Notes under the pieces: generated by a model
Told to the model about the DNA's origin: nothing
Databases searched by the model: none
The model's input: only the letters and a program-made list of their open reading frames with translations
Shown here: in pieces, positions 19,078-27,621 of the stretch
Layout: the number at the start of each line of letters is the position of its first letter
How positions within the stretch are numbered: position 1 is the stretch's first letter
NCBI RefSeq assembly: GCF_014639255.1
Contig: NZ_BMFV01000001.1
Span: 248,001-312,000 of the forward strand
DNA from: Pullulanibacillus pueri
GTDB lineage: Bacteria; Bacillota; Bacilli; Bacillales; Sporolactobacillaceae
Reading direction: 5' to 3'
DNA: 64,000 nt
Program-made: the position numbers and the translations under genes

Positions 19078-20073
19078 ATGGGGAATGTCTTTAGATTGGA
19101 GACGCGGTTAACTGAACTTTTAGACATTAATATACCGATTATACAAGGTGGACTTGCTTACTTAGCTAATGCCGATCTTGCTGCGGCTGTCTCTAATGCA
19201 GGGGCTTTAGGACAACTGACGGCGATGACTTGTGAAAGTCCTGAGGTGCTCTTACATGAGATTCAAAACTTAAAAACCTTGACTCGGGCAACGTTTGGCG
19301 TGAATTTTGCCATTGGACAACACGGGAGACCTTATGAGGATTACCTTGAGGTAGCAATAAAAGAAAAGGTGCCAGTCATTACCGTTACTGGTGGAAATCC
19401 GACCCCCGTAATTAAAGCGCTTAAGGAATCCCACTCGGAGGCAAAGATCTTGATTCTCGTTTCTTCGGTACGGCAAGCACTTAAAGCTGAAGCTTTAGGA
19501 GCAGACGCAGTCATGGCTGTAGGTTTTGAAGGAGGCGGGCATCTTGGTCGAGAGGAAACAACAAGTTTAGTGCTAATCCCTGCGATTGTAGATGCCGTTA
19601 ACATTCCAGTAGTGGCTTCTGGTGGTTTTAGTGACGGTCGCTCCCTCATGGCGGCCCTGGCCCTCGGGGCAGAAGGTATTGAAATGGGGACGCGATTTAT
19701 TGCAACCAAAGAATGCACACTGGCTCATGAGGTTTATAAGCAAAAACTGTTGGAAGCCCATGCTACGGATACAACAATCATAAAGAGAACCCTTGGTGCA
19801 CCAGCACGAGCATTAAAGAATCAGTGGATCGATGAAATTCTGGAAATGGAGAGCCAAGGTGGAACCTATGAAGAGTTAAAACATCACATAAGTGGGAAAG
19901 CCAATCGCCGGATGATTTATGAGGGAGATGACGCCAGTGGATTCGGATGGGCAGGCCAAGTTGTTGAACACCTGCATGATATACCAACTGTTGCAGCATT
20001 GATGGAGAGAATACAGCGCGAAGCAACATGTATCTCAAAAAAGTGGGGCACTTTTTCAAAACATAAACTTTAA
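19078..20073 (+). CDS. Nitronate monooxygenase / FabK-like flavoprotein
   Basis: This 331-residue TIM-barrel FMN enzyme belongs to the nitronate monooxygenase (2-nitropropane dioxygenase) family, which also includes the enoyl-ACP reductase FabK. The visible blocks are PIIQGGLAYLANADLAAAVS at the N-terminus, GVNFAIG, the glycine-rich GFEGGGHLGRE and VVASGGFSDGRS that hold FMN phosphate, and EMGTRFIATKEC. The start is ATG 19078, seven bases after TAGGAGG. The neighbours give no pathway. I favour nitronate monooxygenase because the gene is not in a fatty-acid cluster. Confidence 0.8.
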   Translation: MGNVFRLETRLTELLDINIPIIQGGLAYLANADLAAAVSNAGALGQLTAMTCESPEVLLHEIQNLKTLTRATFGVNFAIGQHGRPYEDYLEVAIKEKVPVITVTGGNPTPVIKALKESHSEAKILILVSSVRQALKAEALGADAVMAVGFEGGGHLGREETTSLVLIPAIVDAVNIPVVASGGFSDGRSLMAALALGAEGIEMGTRFIATKECTLAHEVYKQKLLEAHATDTTIIKRTLGAPARALKNQWIDEILEMESQGGTYEELKHHISGKANRRMIYEGDDASGFGWAGQVVEHLHDIPTVAALMERIQREATCISKKWGTFSKHKL

Positions 20074-20244
20074 AAAGAGAGGTTGGATCACATTTAGAAA
20101 CAAAATCAAGAGGTGAACCACAGTTGTTAGGAAGGCTGCTCCGGGATAAGGAACCTCTCCTTATCCCAGTGAGCGCTGCGCCCTGGGGGAAGTGACCATA
20201 TGTCACTCCTTCATTCGCTTAAAACTTAAAATTCTCCCTTTTAT

Positions 20245-20862
20245 TTATTTAACAGGCCATTTTGTGACAGCTTCATAAAGAGGTGAAAGCTTCGAGAAGA
20301 TGGCTTCAATATCTTCGCTCAGACGATCGCCACGTTCAATGGCTTGTTCTTTAGAAAAGGTTTGGCCACAAAGCAATTCAGCCTTTTTTATGGTTCCTAA
20401 GCGTTCGAGCATTTGGGGATCAAAAGTTTCAACTATCGCTGGTTGGGTATGATCCATAGACCAAACAAATTTGGCCGGTAAGTTACCGAGAAGCTGTGTC
20501 TGCTGTGCTTTAAGTCTTTCGGCAATTTCCTTTTTATGGACAGCTTCATTAATAATGGCAAACCATACAAATACATGCGTTCCCCACAAACCAATTTGAA
20601 AGTGGGGGTGTTTTTTATAGCCACGTTTATCGGCGGCAAAAGCAACCCAAGTATCCTTTGGTGGATGAACCGTCCGTCTCGCATGCTTGGCAACATGCGG
20701 GAAAATCTCATCCCCTGTTAAACTTGTCAGTAACGGAGAAAATTGTGCGCCGAGGGACTCGAGCTTGGGTCTTACTGTTGCGATGAGGGCTTCCATACGT
20801 GGTTCTAGCCCTTCTATAGAAAAAACATCAAAATCTTCTTTGGTAAATCCAGTAAATGTCAT
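20245..20862 (-). CDS. yktB: YktB family protein (DUF1054)
   Basis: The 205-residue cytoplasmic protein matches the DUF1054/YktB family in length and in the blocks FTKEDFDVFSIEGLEPRM, HPHFQIGLWGTHVFVW and KAELLCGQTF. The function of the family is unknown. The gene has a good start site (GAGGAGGACAC) and stands alone. In B. subtilis yktB lies between speA and suhB, the same place as here. Confidence 0.9.
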   Translation of the reverse strand: MTFTGFTKEDFDVFSIEGLEPRMEALIATVRPKLESLGAQFSPLLTSLTGDEIFPHVAKHARRTVHPPKDTWVAFAADKRGYKKHPHFQIGLWGTHVFVWFAIINEAVHKKEIAERLKAQQTQLLGNLPAKFVWSMDHTQPAIVETFDPQMLERLGTIKKAELLCGQTFSKEQAIERGDRLSEDIEAIFSKLSPLYEAVTKWPVK

Positions 20863-21341
20863 TTTTGTGTCCTCCTCAAAGTAAAACTACTCCTATATAG
20901 TGCTTATCCTACATTATAACATTTAGACTCTTTGCCACCACTTTTCAACACTTTCTAAAATCATTTAAAAAAAGTACAAACGTTGAGTTGGAAACAGACA
21001 GGTTGTAAAAAAATGATTATGACCTATCACCCCTAATGTCCTGTAAAAGGGTGTTGGAAATTTTGAATTTTATTAAGAATTATTGGGTTTACATTGTAGG
21101 CGAATGAGGAAAATAACAAGCAAGAATTCAGGAACTGTAGCATATTATTGATAAAAATCATATGATGAAGCAATACTCAAAAAGTCAGAATATTAGATCC
21201 TAATAATAACGAGTACCTGTTAAATGATGAGTATTTTAAGTGAATGAACGGATAAGAAAATGTGAACTATCCAAATTTTTAACTAAGTGAAACCCTGTTG
21301 GTTAGCCATCGACCATTCCCCAGAAAGGAAGTGTAGGTTCC
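20863..21341. other. Spacer of 480 bases without a recognised gene
   Basis: The spacer between the divergent yktB and ykzI is AT-rich. I see no ORF with a start site, no strong hairpin and no repeat from the families described elsewhere in the window. Promoters for both neighbours must lie here. Confidence 0.4.
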
Positions 21342-21530
21342 ATGAAACAAGTGATTCAAACTTTAAAGAGAACAGATGCCGAGAAGCGTATCCCGGTTTT
21401 ACGCTTAGAGATTGATTATGAACTGGCAACACTACACGACGCAATGGTCAATCAAGATGAAAATGAAGAAAAGAGATGTAAAGAACGTTTAACCAAGCTT
21501 AGACAAGAGCTCATAAGATTAGAAGCATAA
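21342..21530 (+). CDS. ykzI: YkzI-like small protein
   Basis: This is a 62-residue charged protein with a long helix (RIPVLRLEIDYELATLHDAM, then NEEKRCKERLTKLRQEL), likely a coiled coil or helical hairpin. The start has CAGAAAGGAAG upstream. Its place directly before suhB and after yktB matches ykzI in B. subtilis, and the size agrees. The function is unknown. Confidence 0.75.
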   Translation: MKQVIQTLKRTDAEKRIPVLRLEIDYELATLHDAMVNQDENEEKRCKERLTKLRQELIRLEA

Positions 21531-21555
21531 TCATGATTTTGGTATAATGGTTCGA

Positions 21556-21590
21556 TGAGAGACTCTCTAGTGATAGGGGGTCTCTTATTA
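21556..21590 (+). terminator. Probable terminator after ykzI
   Basis: AGAGAC pairs with GTCTCT around a 17-base loop and is followed by TATTATTC. The tail is weak, so partial read-through into suhB is possible. Confidence 0.45.
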
Positions 21591-21723
21591 TTCAGGTTTG
21601 ACGAAAGCGTTTGACGTTATTCGATATTGATGATCTTAAATCATCAAGGTCTAAAAATGTAAAGATCACGCTCTTATGTGTCATAATAAAGGAAATCAGT
21701 TTCTAGAAAAGGAGTATGTGCGT

Positions 21724-22554
21724 ATGGCAGAGGCATTAGATTGGGGTCAGGTTCGAGACCAAGTCATAGAGTGGGTTCAAGAAGCTGGAGACATCTTAAA
21801 GAAAGCGGTAAACGGTCATTTAAATGTGGAGTCTAAATCATCACCAGATGATCTCGTCACAAATATGGATAAGCAAACGGAGCAGTATTTTATTGATAAA
21901 GTCCGTAGCCATTTTCCAGGTCATCGCATTGTCTCAGAAGAAGGCTTTGGAGACGAGGTGCAAACGACTGAGGGCATTCTGTGGTTCATTGATCCGATTG
22001 ATGGCACGATGAACTTTGTTCACCAGAAAAGGCATTTTGCAATTTCTATTGGCATTTATGAAGAGGGTGTAGGGAAGGTTGCAGTGATCTATGATGTCAT
22101 TGCTGGAGATATTTATCACTGTGTTAAAGGACAAGGGGCATTTATAAATAAAGAAAAAATGCGCCCCCTAGAAGACGGGGAACTTAAAACCTCTGTAGTG
22201 GCCATTAATGGGACTTGGTTGAGTAAAAACAGGCGGATCAATCCAGAGATTGTTCGCTCTATTGCTGAGCACACCCGTGGCACTCGGTCATATGGTTCTG
22301 CGGCTATTGAACTTGCTTACATTGCAAATGGCATATTAGACGGTTATTTATCGATGCGTTTAGCCCCATGGGATATCGGTGCCGGCTTGATTTTGATTGA
22401 TGAAGTGGGGGGACGTGTTTCTCAGGTCGATGGCAGCCCACTGGAGTTACTTAAACAGAATTCCATTTTAATTGGTAAGAAAGGTGTTCACCAGGAAATG
22501 CTGCAATATATACAGTCGGGGATAGCAGAAGGAAAGTATGTTGAAAAAAAATAG
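21724..22554 (+). CDS. suhB: Inositol monophosphatase family protein (SuhB-like)
   Basis: A 276-residue Mg-dependent phosphatase of the inositol monophosphatase family. The metal site is formed by EEGF (Glu), WFIDPIDGTMNFVH (Asp, Asp) and the late APWDIGAGLILIDEVGG (Asp). The start is ATG 21724 with AAAAGGAG nine bases upstream; a longer frame would add 16 unlikely residues. It corresponds to yktC of B. subtilis by position. The true substrate may be inositol phosphate, fructose bisphosphate or a nucleotide, and cannot be told from sequence alone. Confidence 0.9.
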   Translation: MAEALDWGQVRDQVIEWVQEAGDILKKAVNGHLNVESKSSPDDLVTNMDKQTEQYFIDKVRSHFPGHRIVSEEGFGDEVQTTEGILWFIDPIDGTMNFVHQKRHFAISIGIYEEGVGKVAVIYDVIAGDIYHCVKGQGAFINKEKMRPLEDGELKTSVVAINGTWLSKNRRINPEIVRSIAEHTRGTRSYGSAAIELAYIANGILDGYLSMRLAPWDIGAGLILIDEVGGRVSQVDGSPLELLKQNSILIGKKGVHQEMLQYIQSGIAEGKYVEKK

Positions 22555-22576
22555 AACGACGTCATCGCAACGTCGT
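22545..22576 (-). terminator. Terminator of ylaF
   Basis: The stem ACGACGT / ACGTCGT with a 7-base loop is followed on the minus strand by TCTATTTTTTTT. It also covers the suhB stop codon, so it separates the convergent genes. Confidence 0.8.
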
Positions 22577-22585
22577 CCTAAGAGA

Positions 22586-22756
22586 TTAATTTTGTTGTCT
22601 TAATTTGCTTTTAAGTGTAAAGCCAACGCCCATAAAGACAAACACGCCAACAATCGAAAGGATAGTAAAAAGTGGGCTAGCGACAGCAATGCCATATCCA
22701 ATCGCCACAAGGCTGGCTACTGTGAGTACTGCAAGTAGAAAAAATAAAATATTCAT
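22586..22756 (-). CDS. ylaF: YlaF-like small membrane protein (DUF5325)
   Basis: A 56-residue protein on the minus strand starts at ATG 22756 with GGAGGCGG upstream. It is composed of two hydrophobic segments (starting MNILFFLLAVLTVASLVAIG) and a basic tail ending KSKLRQQN. Position beside typA and sequence character match the YlaF family of unknown function. It is convergent with suhB and divergent from typA. Confidence 0.8.
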   Translation of the reverse strand: MNILFFLLAVLTVASLVAIGYGIAVASPLFTILSIVGVFVFMGVGFTLKSKLRQQN

Positions 22757-22993
22757 CGTATACCGCCTCCAAATGCTATTTTAGCGCACTTTGGATAAAA
22801 AGGGAAAGACCTTTAGTAAAAATCACGTGGAAGTAGCAGTGTTAAGCGATTTGCATGATTTTATGAAGGATTGCTAAAATAAGTTTAGGGAATTTGGGCA
22901 CCATGTGTTATAATAAAGAAGTTTGATTTTTGTACGTAATAATTTACAGGATTATGCGATAACATTCGTATCAATTTATGAGGAGTTACGATT

Positions 22994-24829
22994 ATGAATA
23001 AAAGAGAAGAACTAAGAAATATTGCCATTATCGCTCACGTCGACCATGGTAAAACAACGCTCGTCGATCAAATGCTTCGTCAATCGGGGACATTTAGAGA
23101 GAATGAGCATGTCAGTGAACGCGCAATGGATAGAAATGATCTAGAACGTGAACGTGGGATCACGATTCTAGCCAAAAATACAAGCCTTGCTTATAACGGC
23201 AATCGCATTAATGTGGTGGACACACCTGGACACGCCGACTTCGGTGGTGAGGTTGAACGCATTATGAAGATGGTTGATGGTGTCCTTCTTCTTGTTGATG
23301 CTTATGAAGGGGTCATGCCACAAACACGTTTTGTATTGAAAAAAGCGCTTGAAGCCAAGCTTAAGCCCATTGTTGTCGTCAATAAAATCGACAAGCCAAT
23401 GGCTCGCCCTGAAGCTGTTATAGATGAAGTGCTTGAACTCTTTATAGATTTAGGAGCAGACGATGATCAATTAGAGTTTCCAGTTGTTTATGCTTCAGCA
23501 GTCAATGGGGTTGCAGGCACGGATCCCGAAGATGTTACGAAAGATATGTCTGTAATATTTGATATTATTTTAGAACATGTTCCTGCCCCTGTTGATAATT
23601 CTGATGAGCCTTTACAGTTCCAAGTCACAATGCTTGATTATAATGACTATGTTGGACGTATTGGAATTGGACGTATCTTCCGTGGTTCAATCAAAGTGGG
23701 TCAACAGGCAGTCCTTGTTAAAACAGATGGCAGTCAAAAGGCGTTTAGAATTACGAAAATCTTTGGGTTCTTTGGGTTGAAAAGAGAAGAAATCGATGAA
23801 GCCAAAGCGGGGGATTTGATTGCAATTTCTGGTGTTGAGGATATCAATATTGGTGAAACCATTAACACCGCAGGCCATGTGGATCCTCTTCCTTTGTTAA
23901 CCATTGATGAGCCAACTTTACAGATGACATTCTTAGCCAATACCAGTCCTTTTGCGGGCCGTGAAGGCCAACATGTCACTAGTCGGAAGTTAGAAGAAAG
24001 ATTGTTGGCTGAACTTGAAAGAGATGTTAGCCTTCGCGTTGAAATGACAGACTCTCCGGATAAATGGGTGGTTTCTGGACGTGGTGAGCTTCACCTTTCG
24101 ATTTTAATTGAAAATATGCGTCGTGAAGGTTATGAACTTGCTGTTTCAAAACCAAGTGTAATTGTAAAAGAAATTGATGGTGTTCTTTCAGAACCATATG
24201 AGCGTGTGCATATCGATGTTCCTGGAGATTATTCGGGATCAGTCATCGAGTCCATGGGGATCAGAAAAGCTGAACTGCAAAATATGGAACAGCAATCTGA
24301 TGGGCATTTCAAGCTTGAATTTATTGCTCCTTCACGTGGTCTTATCGGCTATCGTCGTGACTTTTTAACGGAAACACGTGGGTATGGAATCATGAACCAT
24401 ACTTTCGATCATTACCGTCCTGTAATTAAAGAAGCAATTGGTGGAAGAAGACAAGGTGTACTTGTGGCTATGGAAACCGGTCAAGCGTCTGCTTATGGTA
24501 TGATGCAATTAGAAGATCGTGGTACAATGTTTATAGAGCCGGGTACTCAAGTGTATGAAGGTATGATTGTTGGTGAGCATACAAGAGAAAATGATCTTAC
24601 AGTTAACGTCACGAAAACGAAGCATCAAACTAACGTGCGTTCGGCCACGAAAGATCAAACGGTAACATTAAAGTCACCAAGAATTTTATCATTAGAGGAT
24701 GCACTCTCTTATTTAGATGACGATGAGTATTGCGAAATCACCCCAGAAAACATCAGACTTAGGAAGAAGTATCTAAATAAGAATGAACGGGAAAAAGCTG
24801 AAAAGCGCAAAAAAGTCGGCTCGAAATAA
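22994..24829 (+). CDS. typA: Ribosome-associated translational GTPase TypA/BipA
   Basis: A 611-residue translation-factor GTPase that binds the 70S ribosome and is linked to stress and low-temperature growth and ribosome assembly. The G motifs are [12 protein letters not shown] (G1), ERERGITI (G2), [12 protein letters not shown] (G3) and VVNKIDKP (G4). The domain II beta barrel, the EF-G-like III and V domains and the characteristic C-terminus ([20 protein letters not shown], then RSATKD) follow. The start has TGAGGAG. ylaH follows by 15 bases, as in B. subtilis (ylaG = typA). Confidence 0.97.
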   Translation: MNKREELRNIAIIAHVDHGKTTLVDQMLRQSGTFRENEHVSERAMDRNDLERERGITILAKNTSLAYNGNRINVVDTPGHADFGGEVERIMKMVDGVLLLVDAYEGVMPQTRFVLKKALEAKLKPIVVVNKIDKPMARPEAVIDEVLELFIDLGADDDQLEFPVVYASAVNGVAGTDPEDVTKDMSVIFDIILEHVPAPVDNSDEPLQFQVTMLDYNDYVGRIGIGRIFRGSIKVGQQAVLVKTDGSQKAFRITKIFGFFGLKREEIDEAKAGDLIAISGVEDINIGETINTAGHVDPLPLLTIDEPTLQMTFLANTSPFAGREGQHVTSRKLEERLLAELERDVSLRVEMTDSPDKWVVSGRGELHLSILIENMRREGYELAVSKPSVIVKEIDGVLSEPYERVHIDVPGDYSGSVIESMGIRKAELQNMEQQSDGHFKLEFIAPSRGLIGYRRDFLTETRGYGIMNHTFDHYRPVIKEAIGGRRQGVLVAMETGQASAYGMMQLEDRGTMFIEPGTQVYEGMIVGEHTRENDLTVNVTKTKHQTNVRSATKDQTVTLKSPRILSLEDALSYLDDDEYCEITPENIRLRKKYLNKNEREKAEKRKKVGSK

Positions 24830-24844
24830 TAGGGGGGTGGCCCT

Positions 24845-25177
24845 GTGGGTTCCGCTGAAGGATCAGTGAAGCTTTCTGGTTATGCACAATTCCTTTTTGA
24901 TCATTCATGGACAAGTCATTATGCGATGTTCTATCTTTACCTTACCATTGTATTTTTGTCCATTATTGTTTACAAACTAGGTTTTGCAAAAAAGTTACCG
25001 ATGATCAAATCGATCATTATCTATTTCATGCTTCTTATAGGTTGCTTAATTTTAGCCGTTCTTTCTTTGCAATTGCCCATTGTTGGAGCATTATTTATTG
25101 CCGCGATTGTATTGGTTATTTATAAGTTAAGGTTAAAAAGCACGAAGAAAAAAGAACAAAGTAGCAAAGGCGCATAA
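24845..25177 (+). CDS. ylaH: YlaH-like membrane protein
   Basis: A 110-residue protein with three hydrophobic segments (FYLYLTIVFLSIIVYKLG, IYFMLLIGCLILAVLSL and VGALFIAAIVLVIYKL) and a Lys-rich tail. It starts at GTG 24845 behind AGGGGGGTGG. It is 15 bases after typA and shares its transcript. The combination of length, topology and position fits the YlaH family of unknown function. Confidence 0.8.
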   Translation: MGSAEGSVKLSGYAQFLFDHSWTSHYAMFYLYLTIVFLSIIVYKLGFAKKLPMIKSIIIYFMLLIGCLILAVLSLQLPIVGALFIAAIVLVIYKLRLKSTKKKEQSSKGA

Positions 25178-25236
25178 CTGACCCTTTCTCTCGGAGTGTT
25201 AACCTGAAATTGGTCAAAGGGCTTGTTTTTCTCATT

Positions 25237-25282
25237 AAAAACTGTGGAAACTCTTATAAGTGGAGGATCCACAGTTTTTTAC
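25237..25282 (+). terminator. Terminator of typA-ylaH
   Basis: A 12-base perfect stem (AAAAACTGTGGA with TCCACAGTTTTT) is followed by T residues. Confidence 0.9.
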
Positions 25283-25299
25283 ATAGGAATGGAATGTAT

Positions 25300-25840
25300 T
25301 CTGGTCATTAGGACGATGTGAAGTTCCGCCTCAGAACGCTCGCTTTCCTCATTTCCACAGGACTAAGGAAAGCTGCAAGAGAATAATCCTCGAAAAAAAT
25401 CGTGTTTTTATGATTTTTTGATGTGGTAGTCGGGGTCCCCGAAAAGTGTTCTTTACTTTTTGGGGTGGTAGTCGGGGTCCCCGAAAAGTGTTCTTTACTT
25501 TTTGGGGTGACTGAGGTGCTAGCTTCGGCGATGTCACACGGACGTGACGATTTTAACCGATCGTCCTTAGTAGCCTCAGCTATTTTGGGAGGGTTGAATG
25601 GTGTTCCAAAATATTTGACTAAAAATCCTTATTCTTGCGTTTACTAGCTTGGGTTCGTAGTAAGCTTCTTCGGAACAACTCGAAGTGCATTTGTGAAGTC
25701 CGCTGGTTGCAATTTCTGAAGGACTCCAGTTTAGGCGCCTGTGAGTCAGTGCGCTGAGGAATACACTTTGTTGAAGAGTTCCAAATCTCGCGTCTTCCGC
25801 TCCAATTCATATGGTGCCGACGGTGCCTTTTGGTATTAAC
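25300..25840 (+). repeat. Composite family A repeat with insertion
   Basis: The left part (TTCTGGTCATTAGGACGATG, AACGCTCGCTTTCCTCAT) and the right part (GTCACACGGACGTGAC, ACCGATCGTCCTTAGTAGCC, TCTCGCGTCTTCCGCTCCAA) match the 13.6 kb copy. They are separated by a reversed GAGGATTATTCTCTTG-type block and the 42-base tandem repeat. The order suggests several rounds of insertion and decay. No gene is supported in this stretch. Confidence 0.6.
25423..25506. repeat. Two tandem copies of a 42-bp hairpin unit
   Basis: The units at 25423-25464 and 25465-25506 are identical. Each contains CGGGGTCCCCG and an 11-base stem CCCCGAAAAGT / ACTTTTTGGGG with a 7-base loop. The two hairpins would lie side by side in RNA. 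The GTGACTGAG sequence resumes after the second unit. Confidence 0.8.
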
Positions 25841-25842
25841 CG

Positions 25843-25955
25843 CTTTGGCTAAGTACAGCTTGATTTCATGCTTTTGCACTTACCACTAAGGTGTTGCCAG
25901 GCTTAATAGCGAAAGCCAAAGTTGCCCTTATAAGGTCTTCCACTTAGTTATAAAT
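25843..25955 (-). repeat. Family B intergenic repeat
   Basis: Read on the minus strand this contains TAAGTGGAAGACCTTATAAG, then a GCTGTAC.TAGC block and AAGCGGT. The same order occurs on the plus strand at 44318-44455, and the last part at 59960-60020. It is non-coding. Confidence 0.5.
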
Positions 25956-25974
25956 TCTCTGACGTTATAAAATA

Positions 25975-26012
25975 ATAAAAAAGCTGTCAATGTGTGTTTG
26001 ACAGCTTTTTCC
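25975..26012 (-). terminator. Terminator of ylaI
   Basis: A 13-base stem (AAAAAGCTGTCAA with TTGACAGCTTTTT) with a short loop. A and T tracts flank it on both sides, so it can act in both directions. Confidence 0.9.
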
Positions 26013-26046
26013 CTCTATAAACATAGGCATTGGTAAGTAAGAATCC

Positions 26047-26247
26047 TTACCAGTTTTCTTCGACTTCTTTTTTTTGATAAAGCTTAAATTTTCCTGTCTC
26101 CCAACGTTCTATAGTGCGTACTTTTATTCGTTCATTGCATGTTTTACATAAATAGGTATGGATTGGGCGATTGCGAATTCTTTTGGCAATAGCAGATTGA
26201 TCATTAATTTCTTCTTCTTTTTCACAAATAGCACAGGTCACCTGCAT
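26047..26247 (-). CDS. ylaI: YlaI family zinc-ribbon protein (DUF2197)
   Basis: A 66-residue protein with two Cys pairs, CAIC near the start and CKTC in the middle, which together would bind one zinc ion. Between them lies the block AKRIRNRPIHTYLC. This is the DUF2197/YlaI family of unknown function. The start follows GGTGGTGAG. It lies between typA-ylaH and ylaJ as in B. subtilis, and is closed by a strong terminator. Confidence 0.88.
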   Translation of the reverse strand: MQVTCAICEKEEEINDQSAIAKRIRNRPIHTYLCKTCNERIKVRTIERWETGKFKLYQKKEVEENW

Positions 26248-26249
26248 AG

Positions 26250-26486
26250 TCTCACCACCCTTAACTAAAGACTAGCAGAAAAGCCTGTGCTAGAGCAAGT
26301 GCTTTTATTTCCTTATAAAGAAAGGAAGGACGTTCAGGAAGGTTTATCCCGGTTCAACTGTCCGTGAGACCCCCACTTCAAAAATAGGCGATGATACAAA
26401 GCTATTTAAGTGAGAGTAACTGCTAACTCCTAATGGGTTCCACTAACAATCAGTGGGGAAGGGCAAAAATCCCGATCGATTCAAAT
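26250..26486. other. Spacer with inverted-repeat segments
   Basis: The spacer between ylaJ and ylaI contains ACCCCCACT and AGTGGGG about 75 bases apart, and a small hairpin CCACTAACAATCAGTGG near 26442. No T tract follows, so I do not call a terminator. The pattern suggests a decayed structured repeat. Confidence 0.35.
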
Positions 26487-27086
26487 TTATTGGACCTGAT
26501 TCTTTGGCTTTTCATTTATCTTAGGGTTAACATTCTTTTGGTTATTTTTATTAGATTGATCAATTTTGTTTTGATCATTTGTTTCGTTTTTATCGGGTAT
26601 GACTTTATTCGGCACTTCAGGGACGAGACGCTCAACTATTAAAGCTAATTCTCCTGCAATCCCTGATAGCGGTTTTCCTTTCCGTATTTCAGCACCCATG
26701 TTTTTTAAACGCTGAATTATATCCGGATCACTTGTCACAATTGCGTTGGCTCCATAAGGATCTTTGGTGAGAGCTTCTGTTACTGAGTTTTTGATATTAC
26801 CAGCCTTAGTTCGGTCTAAATCTTTATCAATATCTATACCAACAACTGCATAGTCACCAGCAACAATGGCTGTTGCATCATGAACATCGGGGATCCGTGT
26901 AGCAATATTGACCAATCTCCTTGCCACCTGTTTTCCGTTCAAATTCTTTTGTTTATTGTCAACCGTTTGTTTGACTTCACTTATGTGGATATTTTGATTT
27001 TCATCGGCCCCTTGATTTTTTTGTCCAGCCGTACATCCGCTTAATACGAATAGACATGTCACAATGGCTAATCCCTTTTTAAACAT
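26487..27086 (-). CDS. ylaJ: YhcN/YlaJ-family sporulation lipoprotein
   Basis: A 199-residue secreted lipoprotein: a short basic start, a hydrophobic segment, and the lipobox FVLSGC. The core (ARRLVNIATRIPDVHDATAIVAGDYAVVGID) is the YhcN/YlaJ domain found in spore-membrane lipoproteins, and the C-terminus is a long Asn/Lys/Gln-rich low-complexity tail. The start has AAAGGAGGAG. In B. subtilis these proteins are made in the forespore and associate with the spore. It lies alone on the minus strand, divergent from phoH. Confidence 0.88.
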   Translation of the reverse strand: MFKKGLAIVTCLFVLSGCTAGQKNQGADENQNIHISEVKQTVDNKQKNLNGKQVARRLVNIATRIPDVHDATAIVAGDYAVVGIDIDKDLDRTKAGNIKNSVTEALTKDPYGANAIVTSDPDIIQRLKNMGAEIRKGKPLSGIAGELALIVERLVPEVPNKVIPDKNETNDQNKIDQSNKNNQKNVNPKINEKPKNQVQ

Positions 27087-27137
27087 GGTTATACTCCTCC
27101 TTTTTCTTTTGGATTAAGGATGATGGATCTTTTAGTA

Positions 27138-27526
27138 AGTTTCTTTTCGCTGGTTGAAAGTGAGAAAAAAGTGTCCAGCATGCAACTAAGCTTCTGTCAT
27201 TGCCTTTACCAAGGCTCGCCAATCAGCAAGTTTTCTTTTCGCTGGTTGAAAGAGAGAAAAAAGTGTCCAGCATAAGTGCAACTAAGCTTCTGTCATCGCC
27301 TTTACCAAGGCTCGCCAATCAGCAAGTTTTCTTTTCGTTGATTGAAAGAGAGAAATCAGTGTCCAGCATAAGTGCAACTAGGCTTCTGTCATCGCCTTTA
27401 CCAAGGCTCGCCAATCAGCAAGTTTTCTTTTCGCTGATTGAAAGAGAGAAAAAAGTGTCCAGCATAAGTGCAACTAGGCTTCTGTCATCGCCTTTACCAA
27501 GGCTCGCCAATCAGCAAGTTTTCTTT
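27138..27526. repeat. Tandem array of a 96-bp unit (about four copies)
   Basis: Full units lie at 27231-27326, 27327-27422 and 27423-27518, preceded by a slightly diverged 93-base copy and followed by a few bases of another. Each unit carries GTGTCCAGCATAAGTGCAAC and CCTTTACCAAGGCTCGCC. Copies differ at only a few positions. Because 96 is a multiple of 3 a long frame runs through it, but it lacks a ribosome binding site and has a purely repetitive product. The array lies in the divergent ylaJ-phoH spacer. Confidence 0.9.
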
Positions 27527-27621
27527 ATTTTCTTCATGGCCGTCTAACTTTATACACCTTCACATATATTGGTGTTAGAAATACAAAATAGAGATAAGCT
27601 TAAAGCACAGGAGGCGTCATC

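Noticed and set aside
20143..20167. Perfect 9-base hairpin GGGATAAGG/CCTTATCCC after the nitronate monooxygenase gene
   Set aside because: No T tract follows on either strand, so it is not called a terminator. It may be a chance or structural inverted repeat.
27200..27547. Open frame of 115 codons with a 32-residue repeat
   Set aside because: It is a by-product of the 96-bp tandem array, whose length is a multiple of three. There is no ribosome binding site and the product has no recognisable fold.
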